Origin: JBEKCP01 sp049509515
GTDB lineage: Bacteria > Planctomycetota > Planctomycetia > Pirellulales > Thermoguttaceae
Assembly: GCA_049509515.1 (NCBI GenBank)
Contig: JBEKZV010000016.1
Span: 29,367 to 93,366 of the forward strand
Length of the DNA: 64,000 nt
Reading direction: 5' to 3'
Shown: in pieces, positions 1 to 7,175 of the stretch
Layout of the letters: each line of letters begins with the position of its first letter
Numbering within the stretch: the first letter of the stretch is position 1
Notes under the pieces: generated by a model
The model's input: the letters and a program-made list of their open reading frames with translations, nothing else
Told to the model about the DNA's origin: nothing
Database searches by the model: none
Made by a program: the position numbers and the translations under genes

Positions 1-2
1 GC

Positions 3-293
3 GGCTGCCTGGTCGTGGCCAGCGGGGTCGAGGCCCCGGAGCGGATCGCCTTGGAAGGTGGGATGTCCGGCGCGCCGCTGGTGCTCTTCCAGGATAGCCC
101 GGCCGACGAATACTTCGGCCACCAGGCCGTCTACATCGAGCCGGACGACCTGCGGGCCGTCCGCAACGGGGTGCTGGCCGCCCTGGCGCGCAAGCGAAGC
201 GCCAGCCTGGCCGAGCACCTGCGGACGTATTTCTCCTGGAGCGCGGTGGCCAAGGCCACCCGCGAGGCCTACGGAAAGGTCCTGCGGAAATGA
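3..293 (+). CDS. Glycosyltransferase (group 1 / GT4-like), C-terminal end only
   Basis: This is the last 96 codons of a gene that begins before the window. The visible protein opens with GCLVVASGVEAPERIAL and continues through a region of the kind that binds the sugar nucleotide in GT-B glycosyltransferases. It ends with the helix typical of the fold, FSWSAVAKATREAYGKVL. Such enzymes transfer a sugar from an activated donor to a lipid, polysaccharide or protein at the inner face of the membrane. The acceptor cannot be inferred. A GTG at 15 is in frame but is an internal codon. The stop overlaps the next start (ATGA at 290-293), so the two genes are probably translationally coupled. Confidence 0.7.
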   Translation, partial: GCLVVASGVEAPERIALEGGMSGAPLVLFQDSPADEYFGHQAVYIEPDDLRAVRNGVLAALARKRSASLAEHLRTYFSWSAVAKATREAYGKVLRK

Positions 294-499
294 TCGCCCA
301 TGCCCGCAAGAGCGAGGCGCGGCGCCCCGTCTCGCCGCTGGTCCGGGCGCGGCAGTTGGTGGCGACGCGTCTGCTGCCGCCGCGTCGGCCGGGGCGCTCC
401 GCTCGCCGCCCTGCAGTGCGGCTCGCCTTGCTCGCAGCCGGCCTCGCGGCTGCTGCGGCCATCATCTACTTGGCCTATCAGGCCGGGCTGTTGGGCTGA
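290..499 (+). CDS. Small single-pass membrane protein, unknown
   Basis: A 69-residue protein whose ATG overlaps the stop of the glycosyltransferase. The first 40 residues are rich in arginine and proline (for example LLPPRRPGRSARRPAV). One hydrophobic segment follows, at about residues 44-66 (LALLAAGLAAAAAIIYLAYQ), and almost nothing comes after it. The positive N-terminus followed by a C-terminal membrane anchor predicts a cytoplasmic N-terminus. I do not recognise a family. The overlap with the upstream gene and the clear membrane segment are the only support for it being real. It could be an accessory subunit of the glycosyltransferase, but that is only inference from position. Confidence 0.5.
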   Translation: MIAHARKSEARRPVSPLVRARQLVATRLLPPRRPGRSARRPAVRLALLAAGLAAAAAIIYLAYQAGLLG

Positions 500-629
500 C
501 CGCGAGGGTCCGGAATCCTTTACAAATGCCTGCCCGCGGTAAAGAATAGAGAGTGCACCAGCCGGACCGACGGCCGCCCAACCACAGCGGGAGGCCGCGG
601 TCTTTTCGTTTCGGCCGGAGAAACAGCCA

Positions 630-1109
630 ATGTCCGATCGCATCCCCATGACCCGGACCGGCTACGACAAGATCAAGGCCGAGATGGATCGCCTCAATAG
701 CGTCGAATTGCCCAAGATCCTCAAGGGCCTGGCCGAGGCCCGCGCCGAAGGCGACTTGACCGAGAACGCCGAGTATCTCGGCCGGCAGGAGAGCCGGGGG
801 ATGATGGAGGCGCGGATCAACGCCCTGCGCGATAAGCTCTCCCGGGCCGTCCTGATCGATCCCTCCCAGATGCCCAAGGACCAGGTCGCCTTCGGCTCGA
901 CGGTGGTGGTCAAGGACCTGGAGTTCGGCGACCGGGAGGAATTCACGCTGGTCGGGGCGGGCGAGGAGGACTACGACACCGGCAAAATCCTCGTCACCAG
1001 CCCGCTGGCCCAGGGACTGATGGGCAAGAAGCCGGGCGAGCGGGTCGAGATCCCCGTGCCCCAGGGGACCTTGAAATTCGAGATCGTCGAGATCCGCTGT
1101 CCGGAGTGA
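630..1109 (+). CDS. greA: Transcription elongation factor GreA
   Basis: 159 residues, the usual GreA length. GreA binds the secondary channel of RNA polymerase and stimulates cleavage of backtracked RNA. Residues 1-75 have the antiparallel coiled-coil composition, including the tip acidic region EGDLTENAEY, which carries the Asp/Glu pair that coordinates the catalytic magnesium. Residues 80-159 match the FKBP-like C-terminal domain (GSTVVVKDLEFGDREEFTLV, then SPLAQGLMGKKPGERVEIPV). The ATG at 630 has a GGAG about 10 bases upstream. The gene stands alone, with more than 100 bases before it and almost 380 after it. Confidence 0.96.
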   Translation: MSDRIPMTRTGYDKIKAEMDRLNSVELPKILKGLAEARAEGDLTENAEYLGRQESRGMMEARINALRDKLSRAVLIDPSQMPKDQVAFGSTVVVKDLEFGDREEFTLVGAGEEDYDTGKILVTSPLAQGLMGKKPGERVEIPVPQGTLKFEIVEIRCPE

Positions 1110-1486
1110 ACGCAGTCGAATCTCTCACCCGGCGGGACGCACCCACCGCCCGGGAACAGGCCGGTTGAACAAGGCGGCCGTCCCGGGCGTCGAACACTGC
1201 CGCGGCGACGGCTCAGCCGGCCGCCGAGCGCAGTCGGCCAAGCCGCTCGAGGACCTCGGGGAATTCTTTGGCCGCCCTCGGATTGCAGCAACAGCACGCG
1301 TGGCTGTCACGGGCGCAGCCGCCGGAACAACGCGTGCTGGGCGATCAGGCCCGACGTCGGGGCAGGGCGGCAGTGGCGCCCTGCCACGCCTGCTCCCCGG
1401 CGGGCGGGGCGACCCGGTTGCCCCGGCGGGCCGGATCGCGTACCATTGCTTGTCCCAGTCCCGTCCGGATCCCCTCGGCTCCCCAC
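1110..1486. other. Intergenic, no convincing gene
   Basis: 377 bases between greA and rimO. A G+C-rich imperfect inverted repeat lies at about 1129-1155, just after greA, and could act as a terminator, but it has no T run. Open frames run through on both strands, but none shows a recognisable motif or ribosome binding site. A short minus-strand frame ending at 1213 gives a plausible-looking peptide (KEFPEVLERLGRLRSAAG) but has no start codon, so it is at most a remnant. Confidence 0.5.
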
Positions 1487-2887
1487 ATGGCCCGGCAAGG
1501 CATCCAAGGCAGTTACGCTCTGATCAGCCTCGGCTGTCCGAAGAACCTCATCGACAGCGAGCGGATGGCCGGCCTTCTCGACCTGGACGGCTACGTGCTC
1601 GTGCCCAGGCCGGAAGGGGCCGACTTCGTGGTCATCAACACCTGCGGCTTCATCGGCGATGCGCGGAGCGAATCGCACGCCGTGATCCGCGAGATGCTCG
1701 ATCTGAAACGCCGCCGCCGCATCCGCGGCGTGATCGTCACCGGCTGCCTCGCCGAGCGCGACAAGGAAGCGCTGCTGGAGACTTATCCGGACATCGACCA
1801 GCTTGTGGGCGTGTTCGGACGGGACGAGATCGGCACGGCGGTCCACCGGCTCTGCAGCCCGCGGAACAAGCAGCCCCCGGACCCCTCGGCTGCCGCGAGC
1901 TGCCCCGGCCAGGAGCGGACCTTGTTCCGGCCGGCCCCCAAGCGGCCGCCGCCGGACACGGGCCGGCTGCGGCTGACGCCGCCGCACCTGGCCTTCCTAA
2001 AGATTGCCGAGGGCTGCGACCGCGAGTGCAGCTTCTGCTCGATCCCGCGGATGCGCGGCCGCTATGCCAGCAAGCCCATCGAGCAGATCGTGGCGGAGGC
2101 CGAGGAGCTGGCGGCCGACGGCGCCCGCGAGTTGTTGTTGGTGGCCCAGGAGACGAGTAGTTACGGGGTGGACCTGGACGGGCGGCCGCGGCTGGCCGAC
2201 CTCCTCCGCCGCCTGGACCAGATCGAGGGCCTGGCTTGGATCCGCGTGATGTATCTCTACCCCGTGCACATCAGCGACGAGCTGCTGGAAGTGATCGCTT
2301 CCGGGCGGCGGATCGTGCCCTACCTGGATCTGCCGCTGCAGCACATCGACGACACGGTGTTGGGCCGCATGCGCCGCCGGGTGGGCCGGGCCCAGATCGA
2401 GCGGCTGCTCGACCGGCTGCGGGAGCGAATCGCCGGCCTCGTGCTGCGGACGACGCTGATGACCGGTTTTCCGGGCGAGACCGAGGCGCAGTTCGAGGCC
2501 CTGCTGGAGTTCGTCCGCTCGCAGCGGTTCGAGCGGCTGGGGGCGTTTGCCTATAGCGAGGAGCCCGGCTCGGCCGCTGCGGGGCTTGACGGGGCCCTGG
2601 CCGAGGAGGTCAAGATCGCCCGGCGGGACCGTTTGTTGGCCCAACAGCAGCCGATCGCGTTTGCGTGGAGCGAAGCGCAAGTCGGCCGGCAGATGGAGGT
2701 TATCATCGATTGCCAGGCCTCCGGGGAGCGGCCGGACGTCTTCCTGGGGCGGACGTACGCCGACGCCCCCGAAGTGGACGGTGCGGTCTACGTTACCGGC
2801 GAGAACTTGGCCCCGGGGCAGTTGACCCCCTGTGAGATCGTGGCGGCCCGCGGTTATGATCTAGTAGCCGTGCCCGTTGTGTCCTGA
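1487..2887 (+). CDS. rimO: Ribosomal protein S12 methylthiotransferase RimO
   Basis: 466 residues from the ATG at 1487. The frame is open further upstream, but similarity begins here. RimO is a radical-SAM enzyme that adds a methylthio group to an aspartate of ribosomal protein S12. The N-terminal MTTase domain carries its three cluster cysteines in SLGCPKN, INTCGF and VTGCLAE. The radical-SAM motif CDRECSFC gives C177, C181 and C184. The last 70 residues resemble the TRAM domain (GRQMEVIIDCQASGERPDVF). The SLGCPKN opening and the overall length favour RimO over the tRNA enzyme MiaB. pgsA follows after a pair of palindromic repeats. Confidence 0.93.
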   Translation: MARQGIQGSYALISLGCPKNLIDSERMAGLLDLDGYVLVPRPEGADFVVINTCGFIGDARSESHAVIREMLDLKRRRRIRGVIVTGCLAERDKEALLETYPDIDQLVGVFGRDEIGTAVHRLCSPRNKQPPDPSAAASCPGQERTLFRPAPKRPPPDTGRLRLTPPHLAFLKIAEGCDRECSFCSIPRMRGRYASKPIEQIVAEAEELAADGARELLLVAQETSSYGVDLDGRPRLADLLRRLDQIEGLAWIRVMYLYPVHISDELLEVIASGRRIVPYLDLPLQHIDDTVLGRMRRRVGRAQIERLLDRLRERIAGLVLRTTLMTGFPGETEAQFEALLEFVRSQRFERLGAFAYSEEPGSAAAGLDGALAEEVKIARRDRLLAQQQPIAFAWSEAQVGRQMEVIIDCQASGERPDVFLGRTYADAPEVDGAVYVTGENLAPGQLTPCEIVAARGYDLVAVPVVS

Positions 2888-2889
2888 GT

Positions 2890-2923
2890 CCCCTCTCCCT
2901 CCGGGAGAGGGTTAGGGTGAGGG
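2890..2923 (+). repeat. REP-like palindromic repeat, copy 1
   Basis: A perfect hairpin with 9-bp arms (CCCTCTCCC at 2891-2899, GGGAGAGGG at 2903-2911) and a 3-base loop, followed by a G-rich tail ending GGGTGAGGG. It begins three bases after the rimO stop. The same unit occurs inverted at 2970-3005 and again at 3737-3772. The inverted pair 2890/2970 resembles the paired arrangement seen in REP/BIME elements. It may also help end rimO transcription. Confidence 0.8.
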
Positions 2924-2969
2924 TTGGTGGCCGGAAAACGCTTTGTCTGGTTTCTGTGCCTCGCCTACG

Positions 2970-3005
2970 CCCTCACCCCCTGCCCCTCTCCCAAAGGGAG
3001 AGGGG
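2970..3005 (-). repeat. REP-like palindromic repeat, copy 2 (inverted)
   Basis: Reverse-complement copy of the unit at 2890-2923. The arms are 10 bp (CCCCTCTCCC at 2983-2992, GGGAGAGGGG at 2996-3005) around an AAA loop, with the CCCTCACCCC tail at 2970-2979. It lies just upstream of pgsA and inside the open frame that extends pgsA upstream, so translated versions of it should not be counted as protein. Confidence 0.8.
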
Positions 3006-3028
3006 ACCGATTCCGCAGGAGCCCGTTG

Positions 3029-3715
3029 ATGTCGCCGTCCGTTCGGCCCGCCGTGCGCCTCGGCAAGGTCTTCAACCTGCCGAACCAGTTGACCAGCCTG
3101 CGGCTGCTGCTCTCGGTGGTCCTGTTCGGCCTGATCGTCTGGGAGCATTACTTCAGCAGCTTCGCGCTGTTCGTCGTGGCCGCGGGAACCGACTGGCTCG
3201 ACGGATACTGGGCCCGGAAGTACGGCCAAGTCACCACGCTGGGCCGCATCCTCGACCCGTTCGCCGACAAGGTGATTATCTGCGGCACGTTCATCGTCCT
3301 GGCGGCCGCCCCCGCGATGCTGGCCGAGCCGTGGGGGCTGCGAACCTGGATGGTCGTGGTGATTGTTGGCCGCGAGCTGTTGGTCACCGCCTTGCGGAGC
3401 TTTCTGGAGCAGCGGGGCTCGGACTTCTCGGCCAAGATGTCGGGCAAGCTGAAGATGGTGTTGCAGTGCATCGCGGCGGGGTCCTGCCTGGTCTTCCTGG
3501 GACTGGCCGCGGGGGGCATGCCCGCCTGGGCCTGGTGGATGTGCAGTGTGCTGCACCTCAGCCCGCCCGGCGTGCGGGGCGTGCCCCCTTGGGTCTGGTG
3601 GACGACGGTGATCTCCGTCTGGGGAGCCGTCGTGCTGACGGTCTATTCCGGCGTGGTCTACGTGCTGGCCGCCGTGCGACTGCTGCACCGCGAGCCCGGC
3701 GACGACGCAGCATGA
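3029..3715 (+). CDS. pgsA: CDP-diacylglycerol--glycerol-3-phosphate 3-phosphatidyltransferase
   Basis: 228 residues from the ATG at 3029. PgsA is the committed step to phosphatidylglycerol: it joins CDP-diacylglycerol and glycerol-3-phosphate with release of CMP, in the inner membrane. The CDP-alcohol phosphotransferase signature is complete: TDWLDGYWARKYG followed by GRILDPFADK, giving the conserved DG, AR, G and two Asp. About five or six hydrophobic segments surround it. The open frame reaches back to 2924, but that part only translates a palindromic repeat, and similarity starts at KVFNLPNQLTSLR. An insertion near residues 175-195 (HLSPPGVRGVPPW) lengthens the C-terminal loop. The rimO-pgsA-CPBP order is one I associate with planctomycetes. 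Confidence 0.92.
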   Translation: MSPSVRPAVRLGKVFNLPNQLTSLRLLLSVVLFGLIVWEHYFSSFALFVVAAGTDWLDGYWARKYGQVTTLGRILDPFADKVIICGTFIVLAAAPAMLAEPWGLRTWMVVVIVGRELLVTALRSFLEQRGSDFSAKMSGKLKMVLQCIAAGSCLVFLGLAAGGMPAWAWWMCSVLHLSPPGVRGVPPWVWWTTVISVWGAVVLTVYSGVVYVLAAVRLLHREPGDDAA

Positions 3716-3736
3716 GCCCGTAGGTCCCATCTTTCT

Positions 3737-3772
3737 CCCCTCTCCCCTTGGGAGAGGGGCAGGGGGTGAGGG
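3737..3772 (+). repeat. REP-like palindromic repeat, copy 3
   Basis: Third copy of the unit, in the same orientation as copy 1. Arms CCCCTCTCCC (3737-3746) and GGGAGAGGGG (3750-3759) are followed by the tail ending GGGTGAGGG. It follows the pgsA stop by about 20 bases, so pgsA is flanked on both sides by the element. Confidence 0.8.
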
Positions 3773-3849
3773 CTCGGAGAGGACACGCGAGCGAGAAGAC
3801 TCGTTTTTCGGCGTGAATCACCACGACAGACCGCAAGCGTGGGTGCCCC

Positions 3850-4782
3850 TTGGTAGATGACCCCTCGACCGGCGACACGGGCTCGGCACTCCTGCTGATG
3901 GGGGTGCTGTCAGCGGCCCTTGCCGGGACCGCTTTGGTCTGGATCTGGCTGGCACGGCGACGGCGGCGGATTGCGCTTTTGCCCTACCAGCCCCGCCGCC
4001 CGGTGCCCTGGCAAGGCTGGGACGTGCTCGTGGTGGCGGTCTTCTGCTTTCTGGCCCTGCAAGTCGCGGGCGCGATCGTCGCGGCCGTGCTGGGGCCGGA
4101 CGAGATGCGGCCCCTGCCGCAAGCCGCCGGCCCCGCGGAGCAGGTCCATCCGGCCCTGCGCGCGCTGCGCCACGGGGACCTGCGGGTGCAACTGGCGGTC
4201 TTGCTGACCGCCGTCCTGATAGCCCCGGTGGCCGAGGAGTTCTTCTTCCGCGTGCTCCTGCAAGGCTGGCTGGAGGCGGCCGAGTGCCGCCACCGCCGGC
4301 AGTTGCCCACGCTGCGGCTGCTGCTGCCCCACGGCGGCCTTGCGGTGATCGCCAGCTCGCTGGTGTTCGCCCGCCTGCACGCCCGCGTCGGCACCGAGCA
4401 GTATTCTGTTTCCTGCATGGCGGGCATGCTGGCGGGCCAGGCGGCCGTCAACGTCCTGACGCTGGCCTTCGCCCTGGTCTGGGTACGGGCCCGCGCCGGG
4501 GCCACCGTCCGCGACCTGGGATGGGCCCCCGAGCACCTGGGGTCCGACGTTCGCACGGGCTTGCTGGTCTTCGCCGCGGTGGCCGTGCCGATCTACGCGA
4601 TCCAGATTATCGTCTGGAGCCTGCTGCCCGAAGGCGTGGCGCCCGACCCCGTGCCGCTGTTCTTCTTCGCCCTGGCGCTGGGAATCGTCTACTATCGCAC
4701 CCACCGCATCGTGCCGGCGATCGTGCTGCACATGGCACTGAACGCCACGAGCCTCATGATCTGGCTGGCCGGCGTGGACTGA
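3850..4782 (+). CDS. CPBP-family intramembrane metalloprotease
   Basis: 310 residues with about eight hydrophobic segments. CPBP (CAAX/bacteriocin-processing) proteins are membrane glutamic or metal-dependent endopeptidases. The catalytic motifs are visible: APVAEEFFFRVLLQGW (the EExxxR motif) and HMALNATS near the C-terminus (the HxxxN motif). FARLHA in the middle is the second His motif. The TTG at 3850 gives the longest product. An ATG at 3898 would remove 16 residues and start directly at the first membrane segment, and is equally plausible. The substrate is unknown. Motifs and length fit the family well. Confidence 0.85.
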   Translation: MVDDPSTGDTGSALLLMGVLSAALAGTALVWIWLARRRRRIALLPYQPRRPVPWQGWDVLVVAVFCFLALQVAGAIVAAVLGPDEMRPLPQAAGPAEQVHPALRALRHGDLRVQLAVLLTAVLIAPVAEEFFFRVLLQGWLEAAECRHRRQLPTLRLLLPHGGLAVIASSLVFARLHARVGTEQYSVSCMAGMLAGQAAVNVLTLAFALVWVRARAGATVRDLGWAPEHLGSDVRTGLLVFAAVAVPIYAIQIIVWSLLPEGVAPDPVPLFFFALALGIVYYRTHRIVPAIVLHMALNATSLMIWLAGVD

Positions 4783-4861
4783 CATTCCGTTCTTGAAAGA
4801 GACCGGCACGACGGGCGAAGACTTCGCGGGGCCGCCGGCCGTCGCGGCCCTCGGACGCCTG

Positions 4862-5308
4862 TCAGCGGCAATTCCAGAACCAATGCCAGTAGTCGTCGAT
4901 CATCTGGCAGTTGGCATTCCAGGGCTCGACTTTCAACAGCGCCAGCGGAAGCCGCACGGCGTTGCGAAAGACCACTTCGCAGAGAATGCCCGTCGCAGAG
5001 TCCAGCGGAGTTCGCGCCGGGTCGCACAGGCCGGTCGCCAGCACGGAACCGTCGAACACCAGCGGCTCCGCCTCTTCGCAGCGGCTGGCCCGGAATGGAA
5101 ACGACAGGAACCTGGCCAGGTGCGTGTGGTAATCCCGCAGGGCTCCTTGACGCACGAGCGGCAAAGGGTCCGTCGCGCGGAGATGAAAGACCCAGCGGAG
5201 CCGATCTTCGACCGATGGCGATGGTCGCCCGAGCGCCCAGGGAGCGGGCCGCTCCAGGCCGGCCAGCGGATGGCCCTGCACCAGAACGGGATTGAGCAAT
5301 GACACCAT
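4862..5308 (-). CDS. Small protein resembling the calcium-binding CcbP family
   Basis: 148 residues, convergent with the CPBP gene. The central part (FLSFPFRASRCEEAEPLVFD, then GILCEVVFRNAVRLPLALLK) and the aromatic end (IDDYWHWFWNC) have the layout of CcbP-type small domains: a PF-x-A strand, a later G-x-x-CEV strand, a PL-x-x-L segment and a DYxxWFW tail. Family members in cyanobacteria bind calcium, but this copy has few clustered acidic residues outside the CEEAE stretch, so calcium binding is uncertain. No signal peptide, so probably cytoplasmic. The reading frame is coding-like, but the family assignment is from memory of the pattern only. Confidence 0.6.
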   Translation of the reverse strand: MVSLLNPVLVQGHPLAGLERPAPWALGRPSPSVEDRLRWVFHLRATDPLPLVRQGALRDYHTHLARFLSFPFRASRCEEAEPLVFDGSVLATGLCDPARTPLDSATGILCEVVFRNAVRLPLALLKVEPWNANCQMIDDYWHWFWNCR

Positions 5309-6036
5309 GCCGCACCTCGTTGGTTGGGACGATCCTCGAAATGCCCTCTAACTAATACTACGCGGCAACGAAGGGCCGGAGGTTAGCGGGGTGTTAGGGA
5401 TTGATTACCTTTTGGCCATTTCTGGCCCAGGGTCCCCCGAGAGCCGACCCGGGGTGCGCAGCGCGACCCTGGGCTGTGGAGTTCAACCGCCTTGATCCGC
5501 TCCAGCACCCTGGCGGCGGACTTCGTCGCGGGGCAGCCGGACCTCGGGCACCGGCAGGTCAGGGCCGGCTCCGCTTCCACCGCCACGCGGAAACGGATCG
5601 CGCCCCGGGCGGCCGCTCCGCGGCCACGCCAGGCGAGACCCGGTGGCCCATTTTCAAGGCTTCCCTGCCGGCGTTCCCACGTTGGCACGTCCAGACAATC
5701 TCCCGCCGCGACGGGCTTTCGCGATCGCCCGAAGGGGCTTCCCACAACGAACCCCGGGCCCGGAAAATGACGCCACGGCCGGCTCCGTCCCCAGCCGAAC
5801 CTGATGCCCGAGTGCAAAGTGCGCCGGCTCGATGCGCGCCACAAGAAAGCCGCATGATGGCTTCGTCAAACGAAGGGTTTTTGGCTCCAACGCCAGCCCG
5901 CTACCTTGGGGGGATCGGCGCTGCGTTATATTCTGGTGGGAACCGAGCCATGAATGGCGTAGACCGCCTCGCGGCGAGAACAGAACCAAGTGGGCTGCCT
6001 TGGCAAGTGAGCTTGGTGATGGGAATCGGAGAGAAT
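5309..6036. other. Gene-poor stretch with repeats and a remnant
   Basis: 728 bases between the CcbP-like gene and the ankyrin lipoprotein. The plus-strand frame of the ankyrin gene stays open back to 5401, but that extension has no coding character. The only recognisable element is a 62-base echo of the end of the large gene at 7176-11312 (see 5511-5572). Beside it, 5440-5480 resembles a palindromic dispersed repeat (GGTGCGCAGCGCGACC). The promoter of the ankyrin gene should lie just before 6030, where base composition becomes less GC-rich. Confidence 0.5.
5511..5572 (-). pseudogene. Short remnant matching the C-terminus of the 1378-aa gene
   Basis: Aligned by eye, 5511-5572 and 7204-7265 agree at roughly 55 of 62 positions. 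On the minus strand the remnant reads GPDLPVPEVRLPRDEVRRQ, against GPDLPVPEVRLPREEVRRQM at the end of the large protein. There is no matching sequence on either side, and the upstream minus-strand frames are broken. It looks like the leftover tail of a second copy of the gene, or a short segmental duplication. Confidence 0.6.
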
Positions 6037-6693
6037 ATGAAGAACACACTGCTGACAGCCCTAACGGTCGCAATGCTCGCAGGATGCCGTGCCTCGGATG
6101 ACGGCGCCCTTCTTGAGGCAATCCGAGCGAAAGACACAGAGCGGGTGGAAGACATCCTCGCCAAGGGGGATGTCAAGCTGGATCCCCCACAACGGCCAAA
6201 CCAAGTCAACAAGCCGCTTGCGTACGCCGCAGCATACGGCAACCTGGACATCGTGAAGTTGATCCTGGCGCGCGGCGCCGACATCAATGGGCAAGTCGCC
6301 TACGGCGACGTTCCTCTTATCAAAGCGGCAGAGCACGGCAACAAGGACATCATTGTATGCCTGCTTGAGCAGGGAGCAGATGTAAACAGGCCCAATGCCT
6401 TCGGCATCTCACCCTTCATTGGATTCTGCGCAGCGGAATCGGTCGGACTTGTTGAACTCGGACTGAAGTACGGGGGGAAGGTCAACGAGTCTTACGCCAA
6501 CCAGACTAAACCCCGTCAGGGCGAAAAAAACTACACCGCACTTCAGGCCGCCGTTGCATACGGAAGAAAAGAGGTCCTCAAGGTGCTTCTTGCGCACGGT
6601 GGAGATCCGAGCGTCAAGGACGCAAGCGGCCACACGTGTCTCGATCTGGCCCGTGAGAATGGACATGAAGACATTGTGCAGATGCTGAAGTGA
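6037..6693 (+). CDS. Ankyrin-repeat lipoprotein
   Basis: 218 residues from the ATG at 6037, which has GGAGAG 4 bases upstream. The N-terminus is a lipoprotein signal with lipobox LAGC (cysteine at about residue 17), so the mature protein should be membrane-anchored outside the cytoplasm. Three to four ankyrin repeats follow, for example PLAYAAAYGNLDIVKLILAR, PLIKAAEHGNKDIIVCLLEQ and, after a less regular unit, ALQAAVAYGRKEVLKVLLAH. The repeats make a protein-binding surface, and the partner is unknown. The frame is open back to 5401, but only this start gives a signal and a ribosome site. GC content is visibly lower than in the neighbours, which suggests transfer from elsewhere. Confidence 0.85.
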   Translation: MKNTLLTALTVAMLAGCRASDDGALLEAIRAKDTERVEDILAKGDVKLDPPQRPNQVNKPLAYAAAYGNLDIVKLILARGADINGQVAYGDVPLIKAAEHGNKDIIVCLLEQGADVNRPNAFGISPFIGFCAAESVGLVELGLKYGGKVNESYANQTKPRQGEKNYTALQAAVAYGRKEVLKVLLAHGGDPSVKDASGHTCLDLARENGHEDIVQMLK

Positions 6694-7175
6694 CTCCCCA
6701 GAAGCGCATCAATCCCTACAAGTCGTTCCCGCGGATGTGAATGATTCGAAGGTCATACGCAACGTCAACCGGGTGCGTAGTCGCTCCGGGCGGTCCTTTG
6801 TGTCGGATGCCCCCAAAACCACCGCTTTCTCCGAGCAACGTGGCGCCGATCCCAAGCGTAGCGCGCCCCACTCGCGTCGACCGACGCATCGGAAGAGCCA
6901 GGCGGGCCTTCTCGGGGCCAGGACTGGTGCCGATCTTTGCCGGAACACCGGGTTGCCCGCTCCCCACCGCGGGCAGCAAGCAAGAACCCCAGCGGAGCTT
7001 CCGAGCGGAAGTTGGCCGGGAGCAGGCAGTTGCGCGGCTTCGAATCGACAGACTGTTGAAATCGGGCCAGCGGTTCATGTACCTGGGGTAGCCGCTGCGC
7101 GGAATCACCGCAACTTAGAGCCGCGCGGCAACACCGCAACTTTTCAAGGGTGCCTCGGGGCGTTGCACAACCGCC
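6694..7175. other. Intergenic, no supported gene
   Basis: 482 bases between the convergent ankyrin and 1378-aa genes. Overlapping frames of 90-210 codons exist on both strands, but none shows a motif, signal peptide or ribosome site, and they disagree with each other. The last 80 bases hold a near-perfect 20-base direct repeat (7097-7142). Confidence 0.5.
7097..7142 (+). repeat. Direct repeat, two 20-base units
   Basis: Units at 7097-7116 and 7123-7142 agree at 18 of 20 positions, and both end in CACCGCAACTT. They lie just beyond the stop of the large minus-strand gene. No function is evident. Confidence 0.6.

Noticed and set aside
1213..1340. Short minus-strand peptide frame with KEFPEVLERLGRL
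   Set aside because: No start codon, no ribosome site and only about 40 residues; at best a remnant.
6716..7108. 130-codon minus-strand frame beyond the ankyrin gene
   Set aside because: No motif, no ribosome site, and competing frames on both strands over the same bases.
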